Positions 15,712-26,010 are shown, counted from the stretch's first letter. The stretch is DNA of 40,972 bases from Cellvibrionaceae bacterium (GCA_019634095.1 JAHQVY010000008.1:1-40972); one strand, 5' to 3'. The notes: a model not told the origin generated them from the letters alone. Translations and numbers: made by a program.

Positions 15712-16628
15712 TCAATATCTCCTAAGCTCAAAAATATATCGGTTCGACTAACGCTATTCAAACAGCAAGCTTATTCAAACAACAAACTTATTCAAACAAC
15801 AAGCTAGGCGAACATAAAAGAGGACTGTTCAAAAAAGGCATAACGAACACTATTGTCGCAGCCCCGGATAATTAACATGCACTATTTAATATTAGCTGCG
15901 ATATTGGCCAGCGAGAGTGTCTATTTTTTTGATTTATTCATACCCGTAGCGACATAGCGGCAATTAAATTATTCGGCTTCTCCCCCACAGCGAAAGCCTA
16001 TGCCAAGCGGCATGACCAGCGCTTCAAGCAGTCTAATTATGCGTTCCATTCATAATTTTGAGTTCTGTGTAGGCCCGCAAAACGCTCATTAACAAGGCTG
16101 CCCTATCGACGCCCCGCTGACGCAGTATTCTGCTCTAAACCACCGCAACCACTAGAGCGGCTTGGCCTGCTTGTTATCAGACACAGAAGCCCGAAACCAA
16201 GAAAATGGCACTGGATGAATTTTTGAATAAACTCTGCAACGATTTTTTTTAATACTCTTTGAGGTGCAGAAGTCACAACTACAGGCTCACAACGACAGAG
16301 CAAGAATAAAGCTTATTATAATAAAGCATGAAGCAAGCCACATTCGCAAGCAAAAGCAAGGCAACCATTGAGCTACATCAATAAACCTCACCTCGACATT
16401 CCTTATCGCACGATCAGTGCAAGGTATCCCGTGGAGCACGCCACCTCCTTTATCCATTGTGCTCTCCACCTTAAATACAGGGCTGCTCTACCTTGTCGCC
16501 ATTCGCTGAAGACCAAAAAGTGCGCGGCAAACCCAAATTAATGCAACACATAGGATATAGAGACTTGCACAGCGTTAAACCGTTTGCGGTCCGTCTTTGT
16601 ATCTGTGGCATTCATTTGACACACTGTG
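15712..16628. other. 0.9 kb gene-free stretch between glgP and glgC
   Basis: Short minus-strand frames at 16103-16303 and 16287-16469 lack good starts and family resemblance, so I do not call them. The glgC-proximal end holds three 17-bp repeats (15754-15803). An exact TATAAT is present on the minus strand (16315-16320) without a recognisable -35 box. No clear terminator follows glgP; a weak ACCG-TTTG-CGGT hairpin lies about 50 nt beyond its stop. Confidence 0.5.
15754..15803 (-). repeat. 17-bp direct repeats in the glgC leader
   Basis: On the coding strand the unit reads (C/T)TTG(T/C)TGTTTGAATAAG. Two copies are in exact 17-bp register (15770-15786 and 15787-15803) and differ at one position. 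A third, 16-bp copy with two differences occupies 15754-15769. The array ends about 42 nt upstream of the glgC ATG. Confidence 0.8.
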
Positions 16629-19079
16629 CTAAATAATCTTCCAAATATCCCTTGCATACTCGCTAATGGTGCGATCGCTACTAAACTTGGCGCTGCTCGC
16701 GGTATTAATAATGCTGGATTTACACCAGCCGTTGCGATCTTCAAAGGCCGCAGTCGCTAACTTTTGAGAATCGACATAACTGCGAAAATCTGCAGCGGTC
16801 ATCCAAGGGTCTGACGGGTTGCGAATAGCCCAAATAAGCGGTTCGAAAATGCCCGGCTCAAACATGCTGAAGTGACCGCATTCGAGTAAATTCACCACCC
16901 GCTTTAGGTCTTCGTCTTGTTCAATTAAATAATTGGGGTCATTTTGTATTCTAAAATTGCCGATTTCTTCAACTTTTAACCCAAATAAAAAGAAGTGCTC
17001 GGCTCCCACAGCGTCCAAAATTTCAATATTGGCGCCATCGTAAGTGCCAATAGTCAGTGCCCCGTTCATCATAAACTTCATGTTGCCAGTGCCAGAAGCC
17101 TCTTTGCCTGCCGTGGATATCTGTTCCGACAAGTCTGTGCCCGGGCAGATAATTTCCATTGAGCTAACACGGTAGTTGGGGAAAAATACCAACTTGAGAT
17201 ATTCAGAGGCCTTGCTGTCGGAGTTAACAACATGAGCGACATTATTAGCCAACTTGATAATCAATTTTGCCAGCGCATATCCCGGCGCGGCCTTGCCGCC
17301 AATAAGCACACAACGCGGCTTAATACCAGCCACATCACCGCGGGTAATACGATCGTAGAGATGGATAACATGCAGGATATTTAACAACTGCCGCTTATAC
17401 TCATGAATGCGCTTAACTTGAACATCAAAAATTGCCTCGGGATCGAAGTCAACATTGCACACTTGTTTAACCAGGTTGGACAATCGCACTTTATTATTGC
17501 GCTTAATATGCAACCACCGCTCACAGAAAGAGGCGTCGTCAACATAAGCACGCAATTTACCTAATTGCGACAAATCGCTAACCCAAGCCTCACCTATGGA
17601 TTCATTGAGCAGTGCGCTCAAACCCTTATTACAGTGTGCCATCCAACGGCGCGGCGTAACACCATTGGTTTTGTTATTAAACTTCTTCGGCCATAGTTCA
17701 TAAAAATCTCGGAACAACCCGGTGGTCAGCAAATGGGAATGAAGACCAGCCACCCCATTGACAGAGAAACTACCCACTATCGCCAAGTAAGCCATCCGCA
17801 CGTGCGGCTCTGGTCCTTCTTCGATAATCGACATACGTTGTTGACGAGCAATATCGCCCGGCCATTTTTGTGCCACCTCGGCAAGGAAGCGAGCATTAAC
17901 TTCATAAATAATATCCAATAGCCGCGGCAAAAGCTCTTTCATTAATCGCACCGACCATTTTTCTAGAGCTTCCGGCAACAGCGTATGGTTGGTGTAAGCC
18001 ATGGTCTTCTTGGTAATATCCCAGGCGCTGTGCCAAGACAGTTTGTGTTCGTCCATTAGCAGGCGCATCAACTCGGCCACCGCCAGGGTGGGATGCGTAT
18101 CGTTTAGCTGAAAACAATGATAGTTGGCGAATTCGTCGAAGTTCTCGCCGCGCTTAGCCACCCAGTCTGCGATAACATCTTGCAAGCTTGCCGAAGCGAG
18201 GAAATACTGTTGCCGTAATCGCAGCTCTTTGCCGCTTTCGCTAGCGTCATTTGGGTACAACACCATCGTGATTTGCTCGGCGAGGTTTTTCTGGGCCACC
18301 GCATCGGAATAATCACCTTCGTTAAACTCTTGCAGATTAAACTCATCAGATGCGGCTGCTTTCCACAAACGTAGTGTATTCACCCTGTTGTTGCGGTAGC
18401 CGGGTATAGGCATATCGTACGCTACCGCCAACACGTTTTGCGTGCCTACCCAGCGCGCGCACTGTTTACCGCTGTCGTTAATATAAAACTCGGTATAGCC
18501 GTAAAATTTTACGGTTCGCGTATGGTCGGGCCGTTCTATCTCCCAGACATTGCCATCAATTAACCAGTGATCGGGCTGTTCCACCTGGCGACCGCTATGT
18601 AAACTCTGATGAAACATACCGTACTCGTAGCGAATGCCATAGCCGACAACGGGCAAACCCAAACTTGCGCAACTATCCATAAAACACGCAGCCAAACGGC
18701 CCAGGCCACCGTTGCCCAAGCCGGCATCTTTCTCTTTTTCTTCGATACCCTCTAAGCTGCAGCCAAATTCCATTAGCGCGTTGCGGGCTGGCTCTTCCAT
18801 GTCGAGGTTCAAAATGGCATTGGATAAGCTTCTTCCTAGCAAAAACTCCAAAGACAGGTAAAACACTTTGCGCGTGTCTTTGCGTTGTTCTTCTTCCGCC
18901 GTGAAGCTCCAACGCTCCATCAAACGGTCGCGAACAGTGTAAGAAATAGCGGGCAGCATATAGGGAGAGTTTGGAGCGCTATCGAAGCGGCCTAAAGTAT
19001 ATTTATAGTGCCTATGGAGATCTTGTTTTACTTGTTCAGCCTCGTTACCCAAGGAAGGTTCTCTCTTCGATGATGCCAT
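16629..19079 (-). CDS. glgP: Glycogen/alpha-glucan phosphorylase
   Basis: GlgP releases glucose-1-phosphate from the non-reducing ends of glycogen by phosphorolysis, using pyridoxal phosphate. The 816-residue protein is full length for GT35. It has GLGNGGLGRLAACFMDS near the N-terminus, RIHEYKRQLLN, and the pyridoxal-phosphate site EASGTGNMKFMMNGA with Lys668. The frame is open to a TTG at 19094, but I choose ATG 19079 because GGAG lies 6 nt upstream and the product then starts MASSKRE. It follows glgX by 20 nt, so debranching and phosphorolysis are co-expressed. Confidence 0.97.
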   Translation of the reverse strand: MASSKREPSLGNEAEQVKQDLHRHYKYTLGRFDSAPNSPYMLPAISYTVRDRLMERWSFTAEEEQRKDTRKVFYLSLEFLLGRSLSNAILNLDMEEPARNALMEFGCSLEGIEEKEKDAGLGNGGLGRLAACFMDSCASLGLPVVGYGIRYEYGMFHQSLHSGRQVEQPDHWLIDGNVWEIERPDHTRTVKFYGYTEFYINDSGKQCARWVGTQNVLAVAYDMPIPGYRNNRVNTLRLWKAAASDEFNLQEFNEGDYSDAVAQKNLAEQITMVLYPNDASESGKELRLRQQYFLASASLQDVIADWVAKRGENFDEFANYHCFQLNDTHPTLAVAELMRLLMDEHKLSWHSAWDITKKTMAYTNHTLLPEALEKWSVRLMKELLPRLLDIIYEVNARFLAEVAQKWPGDIARQQRMSIIEEGPEPHVRMAYLAIVGSFSVNGVAGLHSHLLTTGLFRDFYELWPKKFNNKTNGVTPRRWMAHCNKGLSALLNESIGEAWVSDLSQLGKLRAYVDDASFCERWLHIKRNNKVRLSNLVKQVCNVDFDPEAIFDVQVKRIHEYKRQLLNILHVIHLYDRITRGDVAGIKPRCVLIGGKAAPGYALAKLIIKLANNVAHVVNSDSKASEYLKLVFFPNYRVSSMEIICPGTDLSEQISTAGKEASGTGNMKFMMNGALTIGTYDGANIEILDAVGAEHFFLFGLKVEEIGNFRIQNDPNYLIEQDEDLKRVVNLLECGHFSMFEPGIFEPLIWAIRNPSDPWMTAADFRSYVDSQKLATAAFEDRNGWCKSSIINTASSAKFSSDRTISEYARDIWKII

Positions 19080-19099
19080 TCTCATCTCCACCAATACAT

Positions 19100-21259
19100 T
19101 TAGTTAGATTCACTTGATAATTCGTTGCTAGCATATTCGGCAACCCAAAGCTGTAAACTTTTTGCCTGCAATGGAGTAACCTCTCCCAAGAGCAATTCAC
19201 TTACTTCCGGGGTGCCGTCCTGCGTCGAGGTGTCTATCAAACCATGCCATTGAGTAACATCCGATAAGAACGGCAAAGTAAAGTTCTCTGTATTTACACT
19301 AGCATTAAATAAGATTATAAGTGTGCCGCGAGATTTTGCTTCGGCTACAGTCTTCGGGCGATGTTCCAAAATCCACCCCAGGGTTTTAAGTTGATTATCC
19401 CGCCAATCGGACTCATCCATCAATTTGCCCGACATGTGAATCCAATGCACCTCATATTGGGTTTTGTTGCCCAATTGTTGCGGTTTGTGAATGTAGTGTT
19501 TAGACGTCAATATCGGGTATTGATTCCGCAGCGCAATCAAATACCGAACAAAAAGCTGTAAATCGCTTTCATTTTTTTCGTAGTTTCGCCAGTCAATCCA
19601 ATTAATAATATTATCTTGGCAATAGGCGTTATTGTTTCCGTTTTGGGTTCGGTTCATTTCATCACCGGCAAGCAGCATTGGCGTGCCCTGAGACAAAAAT
19701 AGAGTCGCGAGAAAATTCTTTTTTTGGCGATTGCGAATATCATTGACAACTTCGTTATCTACCTCTCCCTCTTCACCGTAGTTGTCGCTGTAATTTGCAC
19801 TGTGGCCATCGCGGTTTTGCTCTCGATTCGCCAAATTGTGGCGATGCTTGTAAGTCACCAAATCGTGTAGGCTAAAGCCATCGTGGCTGGTCACAAAATT
19901 AATACTCGACGAGGGCCCGCGACCGTTTCGCTCGAATAAATCACTCGACCCGTGAATTCTTCGCGCAAATTCTGGCAAAATGCCATCGTCACCGCGCCAA
20001 AAACGCCGAATGGTATCGCGATATCTATCATTCCACTCCGACCAGCCATTAGGATAATTTCCCACTTGATACCCGCCTGGACCGATATCCCAAGGTTCTG
20101 CAATCAGCTTACTCCGCGCCAAAATCGGGTCTTGGCGGATAGCGTCAAAAAAACCGCTACCGGGGTCGAAACCAAAAGACTCTCGCCCCAATACCGTCGC
20201 TAAATCAAAACGAAAGCCGTCCACTCCCATATCGGCAGCCCAGTAACGCAAACTGTCCATCACCATTTGCAGCACACGCGGATGCTTAACATTTAAGGTA
20301 TTGCCGCAACCCGTATCATTCACATAATAACGGGGATCGTGAGCATTCAAACAATAGTAGGATGCGTTATCGATACCCTTAAACGATAAGGTGGGCCCCA
20401 AGTGATTGCCTTCAGCAGTGTGGTTGTATACGACATCTAATATTATTTCTAAGCCAGCATCGTGATATACATCAACCATTTGCCGAAATTCATGCGGCGA
20501 GTTGTTGGTCATGTACGCGGTGTGCGGCATAAAGAAATGCAGGCTGTTGTAACCCCAGTAATTACTCAGTCCTTTCGCTATCAAGAAATGCTCATCAATA
20601 AACCCGTGCACCGGCAGCAGCTCCACTGACGTAACGCCGAGGCTCTTGATGTACTCAATGACCTTGGGATGCGACAAACCTTTAAACGTGCCCCGGTCGC
20701 GTATCGGCAGGGCAAGATTTAACTGGGTAAACCCACGTACATGAGTCTCGTATAAGATGGTATTGGACCAGGGGATCAGCGGCTTGTAATGGCTATTTAG
20801 GCTAAAATCTTCGAGACTAGCACTACCAATAACCACACTCTTGGGTACAAATTTGGCATTGTCACGCGTATCAATGGCCAAATCTTTCTGCTCACTGTCC
20901 ATGTCGTAGCCATAGCAAACATTACTCCAGCGAAAACTGCCTGCAATTTTTTTTGCGTAGGGGTCGATAAGCAATTTATGAGGATTAAAGCGGTGGCCTC
21001 GTTCGGGTTCGTAGGGGCCATAAACGCGAAAGCCATACAACTGCCCCGCTTCAATATTCTCTACAAAGCAGTGCCACACCTGATCGGTAAAACCAAGCAT
21101 GTCTAGGCGGATAATTTCCACCATACCCGATTCATCGAACAGACATAATTCAACTTTTTCTGCATGAGCGGAAAAAATAGAAAAATTAACGCCGGCCTCG
21201 CAAAGGGTTGCGCCGATTGGATACGGCGAACCTTCCGTAACTGTATATCCTCGTCTCAT
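19100..21259 (-). CDS. glgX: Glycogen debranching enzyme (GH13 isoamylase-type)
   Basis: GlgX hydrolyses the alpha-1,6 branches of limit dextrin left after phosphorylase action. The ~719-residue protein has an N-terminal CBM48 domain (about 10-115) and a GH13 barrel with the nucleophile Asp352 (GVDGFRFDLA), acid Glu388 (KLIAEPWDIGPGGYQVG) and Asp460 (TSHDGFSLHD). The AEPWD and GGYQVG sequences are typical of GlgX/TreX. A TTG two codons upstream (21265) is an alternative start; neither has a strong ribosome site. It lies 33 nt after glgB. Confidence 0.96.
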   Translation of the reverse strand: MRRGYTVTEGSPYPIGATLCEAGVNFSIFSAHAEKVELCLFDESGMVEIIRLDMLGFTDQVWHCFVENIEAGQLYGFRVYGPYEPERGHRFNPHKLLIDPYAKKIAGSFRWSNVCYGYDMDSEQKDLAIDTRDNAKFVPKSVVIGSASLEDFSLNSHYKPLIPWSNTILYETHVRGFTQLNLALPIRDRGTFKGLSHPKVIEYIKSLGVTSVELLPVHGFIDEHFLIAKGLSNYWGYNSLHFFMPHTAYMTNNSPHEFRQMVDVYHDAGLEIILDVVYNHTAEGNHLGPTLSFKGIDNASYYCLNAHDPRYYVNDTGCGNTLNVKHPRVLQMVMDSLRYWAADMGVDGFRFDLATVLGRESFGFDPGSGFFDAIRQDPILARSKLIAEPWDIGPGGYQVGNYPNGWSEWNDRYRDTIRRFWRGDDGILPEFARRIHGSSDLFERNGRGPSSSINFVTSHDGFSLHDLVTYKHRHNLANREQNRDGHSANYSDNYGEEGEVDNEVVNDIRNRQKKNFLATLFLSQGTPMLLAGDEMNRTQNGNNNAYCQDNIINWIDWRNYEKNESDLQLFVRYLIALRNQYPILTSKHYIHKPQQLGNKTQYEVHWIHMSGKLMDESDWRDNQLKTLGWILEHRPKTVAEAKSRGTLIILFNASVNTENFTLPFLSDVTQWHGLIDTSTQDGTPEVSELLLGEVTPLQAKSLQLWVAEYASNELSSESN

Positions 21260-21292
21260 AGACAATCTATTTCTTTTAAACGAAAAAATTTT

Positions 21293-23494
21293 TTACCCTT
21301 CGTGCAGAAACACAATGGTGGACAAGGCAGGAAGATCGACACAGAGTGAAAACTCGCGGTGCTGCCAAGGCTGTTGCTCGGCATTCACGCCGCCGCCATT
21401 ACCTTTATTACCGCCCGCAAAATGCTCGCTATCGGTATTTAGCACCTCGCGATAAAAACCTTCTTTTTCGACACCAATACGATAGCTATTGCGCTCTACC
21501 GGCGTAAAATTACTTATTACAACAACAAAGCTCTCACTGGTATTTGCGTGACGACTAAAAGAAAAAACAGAATTGTGCCGGTCATCTGCCTCTATCCATT
21601 CAAAACCCTCTGCTTGAGCATCCATTTCGTGCAATGCCGGTGTCTCGCGGTACAGGAAGTTCAATTCTCGCACCAAGTTTTGCACGCCCTCATGCTGCCC
21701 CAGGTCTAGCTGGTGCCAACACAAACTGTTTAGATAATCCCACTCCGGACCTTGGGCAAATTCATTGCCCATAAACAGCAATTTTTTTCCCGGATGGCAC
21801 CACATATATGCGTAGTAGGCCCGCAAATTGGCAAACTTCTGCCAGGCATCCCCAGGCATCCGCGCCAATATCGAACCTTTGCCGTGCACCACTTCATCGT
21901 GACTCAAAGGCAAAATAAAATTTTCGCTGAAGGCATACAGCAAACTGAAGGTCATATCGTTGTGATGATACTGGCGATATACCGCTTCTTTGCTGATGTA
22001 TTCCAAACTGTCGTTCATCCACCCCATGTTCCACTTGTAACCAAAACCAAGCCCGCCTTGATAGGTTGGGCGAGACACGCCAGGCCACGCAGTAGATTCT
22101 TCCGCCACCATCATGGCGGTGGGGAAATTTTTATAGATTCTTTCATTTAATACGCGCAGAAAATCGATCGCCTCGAGATTTTCTCGTCCACCGAAGCGAT
22201 TGGGAATCCACTCGCCGTCGTCGCGGCTGTAATCTAGATACAACATGGAGGCAACCGCATCCACCCTAAGACCATCAATATGGTACTCGTCCAACCAGAA
22301 CAGCGCATTCGCCATCAGATAATTAGCGACTTCTCTGCGACCATAGTTAAATATATACGTATTCCAATCGGGATGAAAACCTTGGCGGTCGTCTTGGTGT
22401 TCGTAAAGCGGCGTGCCGTCAAAACGCCCCAAGCCATGCGCATCAGTGGGAAAGTGACCTGGCACCCAATCAATAAGCACCGCCAAATCGGCCTGATGGC
22501 ATTGATCGATAAAATATTTAAAATCGTCCGGGGTGCCGAATCGCGACGTCGGCGCATAAACGCCAATCGGCTGATAGCCCCAAGAGCCATCGAAGGGATA
22601 TTCAGAAATCGGCATTAACTGCAAGTGAGTAAACCCCATTTCCTTTGCATAGGGAATCAGGTCCCGAGCGAGCTCACGATAACTTAAATATCGGTTTTTT
22701 TCTTCAACCACGCGGCGCCATGAACCGAAATGGACTTCGTAGATAGAGATCGGACGATCCACGGAAGTAAACTTCACCTGTCTATCTCGCCAATCCTGAT
22801 CGTTCCATTGGTAAACCGATAAATCGGCTATACACGAGGCTTGCTCCGGCGGTACTTGTGCATAAAACCCATAGGGGTCGGCCTTGTGGGGCAGCAAATG
22901 GCCTGCGGCATCAAGCAACTCATATTTGTACAATTGCCCGGGCCCGAGTTCGGGAATAAACAACTCCCAAACGCCACTTGGAAAATGTTTGCGCATCATA
23001 TGCTTGCGGCCATCCCAATAATTAAAATCACCGACAATAGAAACACGCATAGCATTTGGTGCCCATACCGCGAATCGGCAACCCGATACACCGTCTTGAG
23101 TAACCAAATGAGCCCCTAAAAATTTATAAGCAGCTTCGTGAGTACCCTCGCCGAAAAGATAGAGATCATCTTCACCGATGGCAGGGCCAAAGCGATACGG
23201 GTCCTCTATAATTTCCGAAAAATCGCCATAGGTAACGCGCAAAAAATATTTAGATTCCAGACCGATTCTAGCAATGCCAATAAAAAAACCCGCGTCATCT
23301 ACTTTAGCAAGATTAACCAACGGCTTTTTTGAGTTGTAGTCGAGCACTTCTACCCTTTCCGCTCGAGGGAGGAAAACACGAATTTCCGTTTGATTGTCAC
23401 ATATAGGGTGCGGGCCTAACACCGAAAAAATATCTTGATGACGGGCATTAATTATTTGTTGAATATCTTCGTGTTTTACGCTATAGCTTAACAA
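21293..23494 (-). CDS. glgB: 1,4-alpha-glucan branching enzyme
   Basis: GlgB cuts alpha-1,4 chains and re-attaches the fragment as an alpha-1,6 branch. The 733-residue protein is the long form with two N-terminal CBM48-like modules (about 20-105 and 130-225), a GH13 barrel with the nucleophile Asp412 (DGLRVDAVASMLY), acid Glu465 (MMVAEESTAWP) and Asp533 (LPLSHDEVVHGK), and a C-terminal beta domain. The start is TTG at 23494 with GGAG 7 nt upstream; no ATG is available nearby in frame. malQ ends 76 nt upstream. Confidence 0.97.
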   Translation of the reverse strand: MLSYSVKHEDIQQIINARHQDIFSVLGPHPICDNQTEIRVFLPRAERVEVLDYNSKKPLVNLAKVDDAGFFIGIARIGLESKYFLRVTYGDFSEIIEDPYRFGPAIGEDDLYLFGEGTHEAAYKFLGAHLVTQDGVSGCRFAVWAPNAMRVSIVGDFNYWDGRKHMMRKHFPSGVWELFIPELGPGQLYKYELLDAAGHLLPHKADPYGFYAQVPPEQASCIADLSVYQWNDQDWRDRQVKFTSVDRPISIYEVHFGSWRRVVEEKNRYLSYRELARDLIPYAKEMGFTHLQLMPISEYPFDGSWGYQPIGVYAPTSRFGTPDDFKYFIDQCHQADLAVLIDWVPGHFPTDAHGLGRFDGTPLYEHQDDRQGFHPDWNTYIFNYGRREVANYLMANALFWLDEYHIDGLRVDAVASMLYLDYSRDDGEWIPNRFGGRENLEAIDFLRVLNERIYKNFPTAMMVAEESTAWPGVSRPTYQGGLGFGYKWNMGWMNDSLEYISKEAVYRQYHHNDMTFSLLYAFSENFILPLSHDEVVHGKGSILARMPGDAWQKFANLRAYYAYMWCHPGKKLLFMGNEFAQGPEWDYLNSLCWHQLDLGQHEGVQNLVRELNFLYRETPALHEMDAQAEGFEWIEADDRHNSVFSFSRHANTSESFVVVISNFTPVERNSYRIGVEKEGFYREVLNTDSEHFAGGNKGNGGGVNAEQQPWQHREFSLCVDLPALSTIVFLHEG

Positions 23495-23570
23495 ACTTGT
23501 GCTCCGTAGATAAAATTTAATTTTTAGCTGCTGCTTTCTAATTTGAGGCTAGGGTAAAGCTTGGCGCAAG

Positions 23571-25748
23571 TTAAGATAAATTAGAGCGGATAGAATTAAT
23601 TTCTGTTAGCAGATTTTTAGTTTCTTCCGACGCAAATATTTCTGAAATAGTTTTCGAAATTTTTCGCTGCCAATTGGGGTATTCCTTAAAGGTACCTGGT
23701 ACATTGACTGGCGCATCCATCATTATCAAGTCTTCCAGCTGGATTGCAAAAATTTGCGAATTTACTTTAGCCCCATGTTTCAGCACCGATTCCACAAGCG
23801 CCTTATCGACATCTTTCTGTGTATCCTCGCATTGCCAACCTAGAGGTAAATTGCCTCCCTCATTAAGCAAGTCCAGCACCTGCCCCTTCTCGGCAATCCT
23901 CTGCTGCAATGCCTGGGCGTAAGTCACACCCTCCTCAAAAATATTTAACTTGTCACGCAACTCTAAGTCGCTACCACTCCACCAACTGAGCAAGGTCGGC
24001 ACATCGTGATTGTTAATCATAGCCAATGCGCGCGCTGCATACTCACCTGGCGGTCGGAACCTGTCATGGGCCGATTTTTCAAAATAGAATACTTTATTAG
24101 AGAAAATATGATTTTTAGCCATCGCCTCGCGAAATTCATCGGGCACGACCCCCAAATCTTCGCCGATAATCAAACACTTATTGCGCTGGCTTTCCAAAAC
24201 AAGAATACCGAGCATCTCTTCAAAGGGGTAGTAAACATAGGCGCCATGATCGGCGGTTTTACCCGGTGGACACCACCATAAGCGCATTAAACTCATTGCG
24301 TGGTCAATACGCAAAGCACCGCACAGCGACATATTTTCACGCAGTAAATTAATAAAATGCTCGAAACCGCTCTGCCTGAGATTAGCCGGGTCAATTGGAG
24401 GTATCCCCCAATTCTGACCTTGTTCAGCCAGCGGATCGGGGGGCGCTCCAACCGAGGCATTGCGGCAAAACAAGTTTGGATTACTGCTCACTTCAGAGCC
24501 AGAGCCGTCGGCACCAACCGCCAAATCCCTTATTAAACCCAGTGCCATCCCCTGACTTTTAGTAAAATTTTGCAGTTCTCCAAGCTGGCAGTGAGCGATC
24601 CACTGCAAATAGCTGTGAAACAATATGGTCTCTTGGTGCTGCTCGATCAAATCGCTCGCACCGTTATCGGCAAAGGCTTGCTCCAGTTCAGCGCGGCTTA
24701 TCAAAATTATGTGGCGGTTGTTAACCCAGCGCTTGTTAGCGCCTTCATAGAGCGAGTATATTTTTAAGACATCCCCGGATAGGACACAGTAATCTAAAAA
24801 TCGCTGGCCGCGATCGGTGCGGTTTTCGATATTCTCCCGGTAGAAGCAGTCGTACATCCGCTCAAACACCTGGTACTTCAAATCGGATACACGCGCATAA
24901 TCGACATTTGCAGTGCTGCGCAGGGCTTCAATTTCCTGTGTGCGGGCCGTTGTTTGGTCGGCACCTTCTTCGGCTACGCAGGTCTTAAATTCGGGCTCCC
25001 TCATGGGATCGATATAGAGCGTGCAGAGGAAACGCCTGTCTGATGGGCTATAGGGCGAAAAGCTGTGTTTTATATCTGGGGATAGAGCGTGCAAAGGATT
25101 TAAGCCGATCATGTCGGCACCCAATTCCGCCAACGCCGTCGCTAGCTTTCGCAGCGAACCGAAATCACCAATACCCCAGTCACTCTCAGTCCGCAAAGTG
25201 TAGAGCTGGATAATAACCCCCCAACTGCGCTTCTCCATGCGGAACACTTCTGGCAAGTAAGCAGATTGTGGAATAACCGCCAAGGTCGTCGATCGACTCT
25301 GCTCACCGCAACTTACACTTAAACGGTAATAGCCCATTTTTAGATTGGGGATACTATAAAACCTGCGCGTATAACGGGTTCCCTGATATAGATAGTCGCC
25401 AACTTCGCGCAACGTCGACGGCTGTAACAAACCCTGGCGAGGTTCGCGATCTTCATCAATTAATTTCCACGTAAAAGTCTTATCTAAATCGTCTGGATGC
25501 AAATTGATATAAAAACCGCCGCCCTCACCCTCTTTGGAAAGCACGAATTCCGGAAACCAATTCAACCAAGGTGCCACGTCTAGGCTAAAGGCCGCCTGCG
25601 ATACTTTATCCGGAGAATCGACATCGACTCCCATGGCTGTCAATAATGCCAGACGGTTTTCTAGCGGCAGGTGAACCGTTTCGCCGCGATAGTTACAAAA
25701 CTCCGCTGCTATTCCTCGCCAATAAAACAAACGGTCCAGATCACTCAT
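23571..25748 (-). CDS. malQ: 4-alpha-glucanotransferase (amylomaltase, GH77)
   Basis: MalQ moves glucan segments between maltodextrins, making chains long enough for phosphorylase and releasing glucose. The 725-residue protein resembles the long proteobacterial GH77 form with an N-terminal accessory region (about 1-165). The barrel carries the nucleophile Asp482 (LRIDHAMSL), acid Glu530 (IIGEDLGVVP) and Asp582 (NNHDVPT). It is the first gene of the malQ-glgB-glgX-glgP run and so may define the operon promoter, for which an exact TATAAT lies at 25882-25887. Confidence 0.96.
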   Translation of the reverse strand: MSDLDRLFYWRGIAAEFCNYRGETVHLPLENRLALLTAMGVDVDSPDKVSQAAFSLDVAPWLNWFPEFVLSKEGEGGGFYINLHPDDLDKTFTWKLIDEDREPRQGLLQPSTLREVGDYLYQGTRYTRRFYSIPNLKMGYYRLSVSCGEQSRSTTLAVIPQSAYLPEVFRMEKRSWGVIIQLYTLRTESDWGIGDFGSLRKLATALAELGADMIGLNPLHALSPDIKHSFSPYSPSDRRFLCTLYIDPMREPEFKTCVAEEGADQTTARTQEIEALRSTANVDYARVSDLKYQVFERMYDCFYRENIENRTDRGQRFLDYCVLSGDVLKIYSLYEGANKRWVNNRHIILISRAELEQAFADNGASDLIEQHQETILFHSYLQWIAHCQLGELQNFTKSQGMALGLIRDLAVGADGSGSEVSSNPNLFCRNASVGAPPDPLAEQGQNWGIPPIDPANLRQSGFEHFINLLRENMSLCGALRIDHAMSLMRLWWCPPGKTADHGAYVYYPFEEMLGILVLESQRNKCLIIGEDLGVVPDEFREAMAKNHIFSNKVFYFEKSAHDRFRPPGEYAARALAMINNHDVPTLLSWWSGSDLELRDKLNIFEEGVTYAQALQQRIAEKGQVLDLLNEGGNLPLGWQCEDTQKDVDKALVESVLKHGAKVNSQIFAIQLEDLIMMDAPVNVPGTFKEYPNWQRKISKTISEIFASEETKNLLTEINSIRSNLS

Positions 25749-25881
25749 AGTCGCCCCGAAAAATCACTTTTAAGCTAGCAGCAAAGCTGTCTAATTGTCT
25801 GAGAGGCGATGCACTATGCAAGCTGAATGCCAACGCCCAAGGCGCTTCACCAAGAGCTCAACAAGAGTAAATTGCCCCTGA

Positions 25882-25887
25882 ATTATA
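25882..25887 (-). promoter_or_regulatory. Possible -10 box for the malQ-glgBXP operon
   Basis: The minus strand reads TATAAT here, about 135 nt upstream of malQ. The hexamer 16-18 nt further upstream does not resemble TTGACA, so if real this promoter would need an activator. Confidence 0.3.
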
Positions 25888-25977
25888 GTAGCAGACTTAT
25901 TTAACATGTTGGGCGGAAAGCACCAGTTACAAGCAATGGCAACCCGCAAAGACAACTTTTGTACTTTCGCCAGACAA

Positions 25978-26010
25978 AAAAAAACACCAGCCTAAGACTG
26001 GTGTTTTTTT
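25978..26010 (-). terminator. Rho-independent terminator after rplQ (bidirectional)
   Basis: A 13-bp stem (25978-25990 with 25998-26010, core ACACCAG/CTGGTGT) closes a 7-nt loop and is flanked by A9 on the left and T7 on the right. It therefore has a T-run on both strands. It begins 22 nt beyond the rplQ stop and ends the S10-spc-alpha superoperon. Confidence 0.93.

Noticed and set aside
16103-16469. Two short minus-strand frames between glgP and glgC
   Set aside because: No good start sites, no family resemblance, and they overlap each other in different frames.
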